This document shows, piece by piece, positions 40,101-52,100 of a DNA stretch of 64,000 nt. The stretch is from Sipunculus nudus. Lineage: Eukaryota; Annelida; Sipuncula; Golfingiida; Sipunculidae. Positions within the stretch are counted from its first letter, which is position 1, and every line of letters starts with the position of its first letter. A program made the position numbers and the translations under genes. Location: contig CM049316.1 in the NCBI GenBank assembly GCA_026874595.1, forward strand, positions 57,979,676 through 58,043,675. The letters run 5' to 3'. Below the pieces are notes generated by a model that had not been told where the DNA came from, did no database searches, and saw only the letters and a list, made by a program, of their open reading frames with translations.

Positions 40101-43100
40101 ATGTCCACCAGGACAGGTAAATTTAATTCCTCGGTCACTAATGTTCAGCTGACTGAAAGTCACGTCAGCTCTTGTGACCGGGGTTTGTCCTTCGTTCTTT
40201 CAGCTCTTAAGACTTCGTTAACAGGATAAATCCTGTGGAATATAATGGAAACATTGAAACTTATGTTCAGAGAGGTCCTCGTGTAATCCCCATAGAGTCG
40301 AAATTAAATATCCCGGTGACTCATACTTTTGAGCCTCCAACTTCTTCAAGTCAAAATCATGATTATCTTCACACTAAACATGAAGTGTTTAAGCCTATTT
40401 CGTCTGAATATATAATTCGCATTGTTATGTTTTTTCAAATAATATGCGTGACAGGATCAAATCTGGTAGATATCAAAGCGTGAACCTATTTGAAATGGGG
40501 ACATATCAAGTTACCTTTTCTTGAGCTTATCGACATCAGGAGCCCAGAGCGTTAAAGTCTAGACGTATTTAGAATAAACAGTATTGCCAAATTAGTATTG
40601 TTTTCCGTGTCATCTCACATTGAACGTCATGCTGTTATTTAACTTTACGTGTCTTCTGCTTGTTTCAGCAATGGTGTCAGTTTGAAGGTGTATGCAAGTC
40701 CTGGAATGAATCTTGTAGCCCAACTACTGCACCATCAAGATGTCAACCAGGACAGGTACATTTCGCTCTTTTTACTGATTTTATTCGTCACTGATGATCG
40801 GGACTTATTTCTATCTTTCTATTAACCAATTCCTTCATACTAGATCTCTATATTTAAACAAACACCTGTTTCTTTGAACGAGTTTTCCACTAAAACTACA
40901 CATTCATATTTCTTTTCCAGTATTACTGTTATATGCAGCGAAGGTGCATACCTGACGGACATCCCTGCGGAACACCAACACCTACTGGAACCGTGTGCCC
41001 TGACGGAATGGTAAGAGAATATTTTTTTATAAATTCATGTTTACTTATGGCTTGCCTTACCCCTTAAATTGTTTACTGGGAATATCTTTGAGTAATGTAG
41101 ACGGACGCATAAATCAGTAAGCAGCAGTACTCTCCTGAAAGCAGAATACTCTTTACATTTGATTATCTTGCAGCAATGTTGTCATTATTATGTGCTATCA
41201 CGGACTCTGTCATTTCAGGTGTTTTGTTTTGAAAATATGACCTGCATACAGGCCAGCGTCAACTGCTCTATTCACAATGCCTCTTCCTGTGGGACTAGTC
41301 AGGTTAGTGCTTTATAAACCGTTCTGCTAGCATCTCAAATTCATGATAAGTTAAAGAATACTTTTACTTTGTTAATTGAAAATCAGAGGCAGCATTGAAA
41401 ACAAATTGGCATTCGCAACTATCGCGTTATTTAGGCCGTCTCCTCTTTTCCTGGATACATGTGTTGTACTCTAACTGCTCAGAAGAAAATTGAGTTTGTT
41501 TGTGAGCTTTATACTTTAAAGTTCCTGGTAATCTGAACCTGGGCATCTGCAGAAAATTATCCGTCCGCTAATCAAACGTTTTTTTAATATCATATATACT
41601 TTTTCGAATGATATTTCATGACAGCGTCACCTATATAGAGATATAATCCTGCGGTTATCGTGCTTTTTGATTAACCCGGAGACTTTGTCGCTGAAGCAAA
41701 CGATATAAACATAACAATGGGGCAGTGGTTTGAACCATTTTTACAGTCAGACTAAATAGTTCATTTCAAAAATTCATTTTTACCTTTCCCCTGAGAACTT
41801 TTAATTGCAAATATGAAATTTTAAGATTCCTTCAGGTTGGGCACATACGTTAATGCACATATTGAGTTCAGGTCACATATGTTTTAGGGTTTGAAATATC
41901 TAGAATAAAAAACAAACTTTTTTCCGCTTCCTGTCTGATTACGTTTGTACCTGTTCTTTCAGTATTGGTGTGGATATGAAGGCTTGTGCAAGTGGTCATA
42001 TGAATCCTGTGGCCCCACTGCATCTCCTTCAGCATGTCCACCAGGACAGGTAAATTTTACTCTTTGGACACTATAAGATCAACTGACTGAAAGTCGTTTC
42101 AACTGGGGTGATAACCCTCTTTCCTTCAAGAGTTCGGCCCTTCGGTCGTTCGTTAACAGGATAAATTTTGTCGAATATATACTTGAAAATCGAAACTGAT
42201 GTTCAGAGAGGTATATCCCGGTGACTCAGTATTTTTGCAGCTCCAACTTCTCCAAGTTACAATCATAATTATCTTCACCCTGAACGTGAAATATGTTTAA
42301 GCCCATATCCTCTGAATATATGTTTCACAAAACTGATAGATATCAAAGTGTAATCCTGTTTCAAATGCGGAAGAATCAAATCTGTCAGGCTGCAAAATAT
42401 GAAGGTTTATCCTTCGTGAATTTTGCCCTTCGGTCTTTCGTTAACAGGATATATTCTGTAAAATATAGTCAAAATATTGCAAAGAGTGAACATATTTCAA
42501 ATTAGGAATTATCAAGTTACCTTTTCTGTTGCTTATCGAAATCAGGAAACCAGCGTGTTTCATGCTAGAAGTATTTAGAATGAACAGTATATCCACATTT
42601 GTTCCACTTTACGTGTCATCTATCTTACTGGACATCATGCTGCTTTTAATTAACTTTACATGCCTTCTGTTTGTTTCAGTATTGGTGTCAGTTTGAAGGT
42701 TTGTGCAAGTTCTCGAATGAATCTTGTGGCTCCACTGCTTCTCAATCAAGATGCCCATCGGGACAGGTAACGTGTACACTCGCTACTCAGTTTTGTGTCA
42801 CTAACGTTTGTGCATTGTTTCAACCCTTCCTTCAAATCTTTATCAACCGACACACAAATATTCAATATTTTCAGAAAAAGGAGGTGTTGAAGATTGGACG
42901 GGGTTTATAGTAGCGATCATCTGTCTTAGTGGGTTTGCATTTCGTTTGTATTGACTTAGCCCTTTTCGTTTTTGGTGTCACATTTAAAGAATGCAAAAGG
43001 TTACGCATGGATCACACAGCCCAAGGGAATTTTCCTAAACACGTGCAACTGGACAGATATTTTCTTACTTATGCTGCTGTATTGGGAATGTTCATGATTT

Positions 43101-46100
43101 CAGTTTGGGCTATGATTGGAGTCTACAAAACGGAAAATGATTAGCTTAATAGGACTTAAGCTTACATTGGCATATCAGATCGATGTGTTTTCAGTATTAT
43201 TGTGACATGGAGGACAGGTGCCAACTTATTTCTGACAGATTTTTATGTTGGTTAATGTTGTATTGACATACATTTTCTGTGAGGCAGGTCAAAACCAGCG
43301 GTTGAATTTTAATTATTGAAAGAACGAGGAATCCCGATGCCTACATTTCATTTTTTTGTTTGTTTTATATTATTTTCTTTTATACATATTTATTTATATA
43401 TTATTATTGATGTGTTATAACATTGTTCTTATTCTCACTGCAGGTCTGGTGTCACCTGGAAGGAACATGCAAATCTACAGATGAACATTGTGGAACAATA
43501 TGTCCAACAGGACACAGGATACCTTCGAATGGATCTTGTGGCCCAACGTTGCCCCCACCAACTTGCCCGACTGGACAGGTACGAATTATATATTTTGCAT
43601 GGAGATTTTTCGTGTTTTACTAAATCTGAGCTTTAAGTTAACCACTATTATTCAGTTAGATTCTGATGGGTATGCTAATACCATTATTCTTCATGCAGTA
43701 TCTGTTTGCAAGCACATGCAATTAATATTCAAACATATACTAGTATGGTCTTCTAGTAACACATTCACAAATTTAAACTTATGTGTAAAGTTTCTACTTC
43801 CTCGTGTTTGGCGTATTTTATTCCAGGCATTTTGCATGCAGGAATGGGCCTGCAAGCCCGTAGATGAACCATGTAGCATGACATTACCATCCCCAAAATG
43901 TACAACGGGTCAGGTATTTGTATTTCTCATTGATCATGTACCATAGGGGAATATATGTTGATCATGATATAACAACCTCCCACCGTGAATTACTATTGTT
44001 ATGAAAAAAAAATATTTTAAAATGGGGTTCACATTTGAGGAAAGCATATGAATAAGTGGAAATTATGAACGATGACATTCAGATAAGATCAAATGTTATA
44101 TTTGTTTACAGTCCCCATAGGATTTTAAAAATATAATAGAAAAGTAACTATCGCTATAAATCTATCGACACTGTTGTTCTTATAGTTTGGATTATGGTGA
44201 GTATTTAGTGCAGATATATAAACATGTTCTATTTTTTATAAATTAATTGGGTTAGACCTTCAAACTGGTAATGCCTCGGAAAACGAAACTTCATGAACTT
44301 TACATTTTCAGTATTATTGTAATATCGAGAATATATGCAAGCCTCACGGAGAGTCATGTGGGGTACCGGAGACCTCTTGCTCTCACGAACAGGCTAATAT
44401 ATTTACATTTAATCTTTTTCACTGCCGGCCGCTCGTTAACAGGGTACAAATCGTAATTGTTAACCTAGGAACTTGTAACTAAACGTTCAGGTAGGTCTGT
44501 AACTAATCTTAATACCAAAAATATGGTCACTGTCACCGTGTGCGAGTTACGAATGCTTCCCTGTTGTTTTTAACACTTTGAAAATCAGACATCCATGAGT
44601 GCAACACTCGTAAATACAGCATTTTTTCTATGAAGAAAGGAAGTAAAACAGCCAAGTCCGTTAACCAGATTTCTTGAAGACACAACTGCGAAATTTAAAC
44701 ATTTTGGGCTATTGTTGAATGAAATTCATTCTTAAGGTAAGATAGATCAGAAATAATTGCATGGATCTGTCCGAAATTTGGTAACACATTGAAAGAACAT
44801 GATAAATTTTCAGACATGTCTCTATCACCATAGAAATTTCCTTATTCAACAAGTTCTTAACAGCTATGCGAGCAAATTTGCAGCTGATTTATGCCTTAAA
44901 TTCATATTGTAAATGAGACATCTCAGTAATGGTTGCATGACATATTTAGACATTTAGTAAGCTTCATGACCACTGATAGTCCCAGCTGTGCAAAGCTGGT
45001 GATGCCATAAACATTTTCTCAATTTTTTGTTGTATGATATTTTACTCAGAAAAAAATCTAAATTATGGCTGGTAAGAAAGCTCAAATCTAAACAGACATA
45101 GAAACTTTTAACTTAATGGCCGGAGGGATCCTAGCTAAATCCGCTTGGAGAATTTAGTTCATAGTGACATATATTCTGCAAACTTCACATATTTTTGTGT
45201 GCTTTGAGCACTAAGAAAATCAGACTTGTGTTAGGGTTCAGATTCCAAATGAAAAATTTGGCATTATATTTTAAAATTTGAATCAGGATATGAATCATCA
45301 TTATGAGTCACTATGCAAACTTATGAGGAAAATTGGCCCAGCCATTTATTCAGAACTAATAAATTGAAATTCATACTTTAGATATCTCAGTGATGTTTGC
45401 ATGGATCTTTCTGAAACTCGGCCAGGTTTTTGATTATATACGGCCCTGTCAGCATTTTTAATAATATTTTTCAGACTTAATAGTTGACATGTCTCAATTT
45501 GAGCCCAGCAAACAAAATATTTCACTTTAATGCATAGGTTGGAAGAAATGAATCATGTGTTAATATGTTTCTTTTGTTTCTATCACCATTTGATAAATGT
45601 CATCATAACTTCTGCCGACACAATTGCAGATTTGTTAAAATGAAAGCAATCTAAGTTGATATATTCCTCTTTGTCACAGATCCCCTGAGCGTCATGAAAC
45701 CTTGGCCACTTGTTAATGAGATCAGTAGCTGTAAATCCACCTGGAGGTTGAAGTAATATTTCCCTGTGTTACGTTTAAAGAGTTACGTTTTTATATGTGA
45801 GAAGCCCAAGTCATATGTATATCATTATTTTGTGAATTAATTTTCTTTTAGATATTCTGCTTTGAAACAAGCACTTGCATCAATGCTGACAGCACCTGTC
45901 TCAGTCAGAATGTCTACTCCTGTGCTGAAGGTCAAGTAAGTGCCTAGTGAAAGGTCCTCAAGCTCTGCGCTGCATATAGTCCTTAAATATTTGTTAAATG
46001 CTTTATATAGGTTAAAGTCATGCAAAACACTTGAATAGAAATGTATACTGTCATAAATAAAGAAAAAGGAATATTGCTCAGTTGAGTGGTTGTATGTAAT

Positions 46101-49100
46101 GTTTTGTTATTGAGATAAGGTCGCTCTATAAAGATCAACATTCGGCTTTCACCTCGTTTGTAATTTTTCAGTTATGTCTTTATTTTAAATCTTGGTTTAT
46201 TTATTAAATAATAATGATGTTATTCAGCTGTTTTTATTCTGTAAACTTATTAATTGGTGGAACTTGGGTAATCAACAGCTCCCAACTTGTCTAGATATTT
46301 TCAGACATTGAAACTGCGTGATCTAATGACAGGAATACTTAAAATTAAAAATAGAACAAATTACCTGGATATATTTTCAGATCTACTGCAAAAATAGGTC
46401 AGAATGTGTTCCTGTCGGGCAATGTGCGGGTGAGTGAAATAATTATTTTTAAGTCGAAATACACATAAAGTTTTCCCAAACACGGTAACCAGATTTTATA
46501 CAGAAACACTGCAGGTACAAATGATTGGACCATGGACCAGATATTAATAAATGAACAATCCATTAATCAAATAAGGTGTTGAAAACTTACCATTCTTTAG
46601 ATTAAACTTGGGTTATATCTTTGCAAAATGAAAAAAAAAGAAAAAGTTGAATATTACATACGACATTAAAGGTACAGCTTATATGTATAGTATTTACGAT
46701 AATGACTTGAGTCAGAATATACGCTTCTTTAATTTACTTATTAACATCAAACTGTCTTTCTTTAAGATGATGGCTTAACATCTACACACGGATTCCAAAA
46801 AGAAATCACCACGATTTTGGACCAAAATACAAAAGGACAACTGCTGACAACATTAGATTTGTCATCCGAGGAACCCATGATAAAAACTGATATTGACGGA
46901 AAACTACGGGCAACATTGTCAACTGTCATTATAACTGGACTTCCCCAAACGACCTTTCCAATCACAAATCAGGAACCACAGACAACGGAGAAAGATGTCA
47001 CTACGCCATATGAGGGTACATTTTGGCATCCCAAGTCAACGACTGGATCCACACCTGAGGAATCTCAAACAACACCTGAGATATTTCAGACAGCACTCGA
47101 GGAATCTGTTATAACACCTGCGGGATCTCTTACAACACCTGAAGAATTTCAGACAAGACCTGAGGAACCTCACACAACACCGGAGGGATCTCAGACAACA
47201 CCTGAGAAATCTCAGACAGCAACCGAGGAATCTCCGACAACACTTGAGGAATTTCATACATCACTTGAGGAATCTCAGACAACACCTGAGGAATCTCAGA
47301 CAACACCTGAAAACAGGATGACATCAGATCACTCTACACGCTTATACGCCGAGGCACCAACGCCACATCTTACTACGTCACAAAATCGGCAGAGAACAAC
47401 TGAAGAAGCTACGTCACCAGTCTACTCGACAGCTAAAATTTCTCAGACGACGTTAACTCCTGAACGACCGGGATCCTGTCCTGTCCCGCCGCCAGATGGC
47501 ACTGGTTCCTGTGTTCAAGACTGCACTCTCGATGAGGACTGTAGTGTTCAAGACCATAAGTGCTGCACCAGAGGCTGCAGTAAAAAATGCCTCAAGCCAG
47601 ACCCTCTAGGTAAAAATCTAATTTCATACTTCTGTATTATTATTTATATTTATTTTTATATTTATATTATTAAACATTAAGGCTATGTCTTGTTGCTTAA
47701 TAGGCCAAAACGAAATATAGAAAGAGATTTACAAGGACCCTTGGCAAGACCTGATCACAATTATAAAATTAGAGACAGAACAGAGAAGAAACCATGGTCG
47801 GGGATTGTGCCAGTTATTTATTATGTAGCATATTCTTTTGAATTTTACATAAATATTATTCTGAAGTTTTAAATGTGTTCAAAGCATAATCTAATATAAT
47901 CCAATATTTATTATACAGAGTTATTTTGGAAAATCTTAATTTACAATTAAGCTGGTATACATATTTAAATTTTATATCATTAAGGATAAAAGGTGCTGAA
48001 GCCAGACGTAGTAATGCGACATCGCTTCATAGTGTCGCCTCTCTCTGAGTGATGTAAAATATATTTATCTACTACAGTGTATTGACCTTCGATTGATCAA
48101 TATATATGTGTCTGCAGATGGACGAGTACCCCTTATTATATTAGGCAAGAAATACAGTCTCGGGGTTCCAGACACGTTCAATACACTTCAGCTTCTGGAT
48201 GAGAGTTCTTTATTAGCTAATTTGTATGAAAACAGCCAGTTCCACATCGGCCTTACGGATGAGACAGCTCAGCTTCAAAAAGTGCACAGTCGGCAAAAGC
48301 GTGATAATTGTGAGTGTTTTTATGAAGAAATATTACGGATGGTAGTATGATTACTACTCAGTGACATGTGTTAGCACGTTTGTGGGTTTGTCCAACTTTC
48401 CGCCGATGCTTCCTGCTTTGAACTTGACCTACATCGATTTCTCTTTAGACAGAGTTATTAGGTTTTCTATAAATAAATAATAGTAAATAAAAATGTTTGA
48501 TATTGATGCAGTTGACAATCACAGAAAAATGATACTTTAAATCAAACCAGATTTCGTTACTCTCCTCACGGCTTTAGGTGTTGTCACAACAAGGTGGAGG
48601 AAGTTGTATGTGAAAGAAGACTTGTGTTCAACACATTCGAATGTAATAAAAGATCATGGGTTGTGCCACTCAGGAAAAGAATTAACTGCAAATATTTTAG
48701 TTATTTATACCATTCATTGAGTAAATTATAAGATTATATAAATATTTATATAAATATATATTAATATTATAATCATTATTATTATTATTACTATAATTTC
48801 GGCAATAAAACCTTTTACTTCAATAATTCTAAGTATGAAATATGACTTTAAATATACTATTATTTTGTTATTATTTTTGTTGCAGCAATATTTATACCAA
48901 ACCAGACCTTCGGCCTACGTGAGGAACTTGCAATCATCTGGCAGTCCCACGGATACTTGGGCGCCAATGTCTCAGCTTTGGGTCCAGACGGATCAGGTAG
49001 TTCTGAAAATTCCAAACGACACCGACTGATCATCAACATGTTTTTATTTCATGAAAGTCTGCACCATACAACCGTGAAAATTGTACTTGTATACGGATAC

Positions 49101-52100
49101 ATCTGACAATTTAATTTTTTTCTGATCATGTCACTCAAAACGTGCACACATAGCTTTAATATGACCAGAAGTATCAAGAATAACAAACATTTCAAAATTA
49201 AAGCATAACGTGTAGCCATGGCTACAAACTACTCTTGAAAAAAATTAGGGTTGAATTCAAAAATTAATTAACCGTTAGTCTGTATTCATTATTAATATAA
49301 TAACCCTTTAATATGTGATAATAACCTTGAAATGAAATGATCATTCACGAGATAACACGGTAGTATATGCTTTGTTGTAGTTCTGAAGACTTACCAAGCT
49401 GCAATAATGGTGGCCCCAGATATTAAACCACCGAAACTGTCCATGAAGCCAAACATAGCCAGGAACTATCAACTCGAGGAGGATAACGTGTCTCAAAAGC
49501 TCTCTATGGACCAGCTTTTCAATATAGAAGGAACAAATCCTGGCCCCGGAGGTGAGAAAATATTTAAGTACCGTTCCTGTTCTCGTCAATGACTGTATTC
49601 CTAATACTTTTATTTGACTATGTCCTTTTTGAATAGGGCTCCGTGGCAAAAATCAAAACTGAGGTATCAAAGTCATAGGTATGCGTGTTAAAAAAAGTGA
49701 CATCATAGAGTCTATAACTTCTTGTTAACAATGAAACAAAGATACATAATCAAATGCTTCAAAAGAGTTTCACTAAAAATCATTTCTCTTGGTTTATTAA
49801 TTTGATTTCATTTCTTATAATTAAAAAAAATAAACAAATTCACGTATGAGGTACCATTATTATAACTCGTGCATATACAAGCCGTTTTAATATACTCTTT
49901 TATGTAAACATCTTTTAATCTTTTACAGGTTTATTTTACATACATGAAAGCATACAAAGTTATTTGATAATGTAAAAAGGTACTGTATTACCTTCTTTAA
50001 CTTAAGGATTAAAATTTTACTAAACATTTTTATGAAAGGTAATTTGTAGGGCTTAGTAATTCATGTTTTATATACTTTAACCGATTTTCTGCAGTACCTG
50101 TGCCTGCTGACATTGAAACCGCATTGACTCAAAAGGGCGTCAAAATGAAGAACCAGTACCTACCGATAGCGGATGAGGTCCGCGAAACCGATGTTATTGT
50201 GTTTGCAGAAATTAAGAATCCATGGCCTAATGTAGTTGCCAAGATAAAAACTCGTTCAGGTATCAACGCAATTGGTGGCATTTTGTCTGATAGGGATACA
50301 TTCAACCTTAAACCTGTCCAGGACTTCACTGGAAATGTTGAAGTCGTCTTCCACGCCGTGTATGAAACGGAGCTGGACTTCTTCAGGGGCCTGCGGTTTC
50401 AACTGTTCGAGAAACAGCTGCAGCTGATCAGGGATTACTTTGAAGATTACAAGGCTTTCATACCGAGTGTGACCCTTACCTTTGAGGTATATTATTAAAA
50501 TTTCAAATACGACATTTATTTCAAACTTAATAATATACCCTTGCCGTATGCTTAGGAAATGCAAGTATGGATATGTGTGTAGGAAGACAAGAATGACAAT
50601 ATATAATTCCACACGTTACAGGTATCCTACAGAGAGTTCAAATATATAGAATGAGCAGACTATTTCATCGCGCTTGCGCAGAAACCCTCGAGGCTTATGT
50701 TTGTTTTCATGAAAACAAACAAATGAAGATAATGACCATTTTAAATACGTGTCTAATTAAAATAATCTTACTGCAATAACATATAGTTATTCCAAGGTTC
50801 TAAAGGTCTTGACCGGGGATTAAGATATCTACTGAGTATGAATAAATGTTTATTAGATGTCTGATGCCTTAATTTGCATATTGGTACGCATCACATGCAA
50901 ATATGTTTGTATATACATGTCTATTCACAGGTAATTGATGTTAATGATGCCCCGGCTTTGAATGATTTAGCCAGGAAGACAGTGTTGCAAAAACCCGAGC
51001 GGGTGATCAGGGAGCTCCTCCCCCGTGTTCCTTACGATCTGAGTCAAAACGACGGGTTTTCTACAGATGAACTGATTAACGAGCTGTACCGTGACCAAGA
51101 TGGCGATGCCCTGGGCATTGTGGTCTGTAGGGCTCAGGTGTCAGCATTAGGTAAGAGTACATGTGTTCGGTTTATTTATAGTATACTTGGTGTTTTATAT
51201 TAAGTATCCCTTTATTCAAATGAGTACAAGTGAGTACAGGTACAGGTTCAACTTATTTATTTTCGTTAACCTTTACCTTACACTCAATCCTTGCACTAGA
51301 TATTGGAATCCAGGGCCTTCAGAGTACAGTACCATGTAAATTATCTGCTTTTATGCTCGTTCAGTAAACGGACCCCTGTATATAGCTAGATGTTGTGAGC
51401 CTTATAACAAATACTTTCCTGGTAATTTGTGACTGTACATTAATTATAATTTTTGTAAACATATAACTTAAATACTTCTTAACGATGACATCAGTTTCTT
51501 TTAATACGCATGACAGTTCTGTGTCTGGATACAAAACTTCTACTGCAAGTGGAATGTACAGAATTATATTTGAACGTTCCACGCAATTGTACCATGCAAA
51601 CTACGTATGTAGCGGGACATTAATTGAAATCACTGATTTTTGTCATGCTATATGTGTAAGTGTACATATGCGCAGAATAATCTATACACATCAATCATGC
51701 ATCTGTGCGCTGGCTTAATTCATATGTCAGCTGAACTTCAGTTGCAGGAGGCAATATCTCATTCAGTCGGTTGGTTTATATTGCTGCCAAAAGGGATAAT
51801 ATCAATTATGTTTTTGCAGGGGTTTGGGAATATAAGCTGGATGGAGATTTCATATGGTCCAATTTAACTGTGCCAGATGAAATTAACATAGGAGCATATC
51901 AACTGAAAAGTATCAGTACAGGAAGGCCTAACCGCAGATTGTACAACAGGACTTGTCTAGCACTGCCACCTGGAAGCAAAATCCGATTCAATCCAGCCAC
52001 TGAGTAAGAACAGACTATTAATACATACATCAAATCTTATTATTATTTTAAAATCTTAATATCACAGTGTTACATTTAGGAGTGATACATTCTAGTCATA

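Larger units (their letters stand above)
16973..42766 (+). repeat. Tandem array of about 1.93-kb four-exon units
   Basis: Exon type A recurs at 18585, 20525, 22455, 24403, 26494, 28426, 30365, 32297, 34230, 36163, 38095, 40030 and 41963. Spacing is 1930-1948 bases, except 2091 for the unit starting at 24403. Exons and introns are duplicated together, mostly with single-base differences in the interior. Twelve units are complete. The left edge has B0-C0-D0 only and the right edge A13-B13 only. Near-identical long repeats are prone to assembly collapse or expansion, so the true copy number could differ. Confidence 0.95.

Noticed and set aside
16973-42766. CRISPR-like or satellite array
   Set aside because: The period is 1.93 kb with exons and GT-AG introns. 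Short direct repeats with unique spacers are absent.
42929-43144. A 71-codon ORF with a hydrophobic stretch in the intron after B13
   Set aside because: No ATG-supported start or splice context, no link to neighbouring phases, no recognisable family. Probably chance.
47036-47324. Minus-strand Cys/Leu-rich ORFs opposite the Thr/Pro/Glu exon
   Set aside because: They are the reverse complement of the 21-bp coding minisatellite. The sense frame is open over 840 bases and in phase with neighbouring exons.
48590-48720. Possible exon starting GTGTTGTCACAACAAGG after TTTAG
   Set aside because: In the required phase it runs to a stop with no good donor, and exons 76 and 77 join in frame without it.
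48835-49029. ORF overlapping exon 77 in another frame
   Set aside because: Only the frame set by exon 76 (phase 1) keeps the chain open into exon 78 with matching phase.
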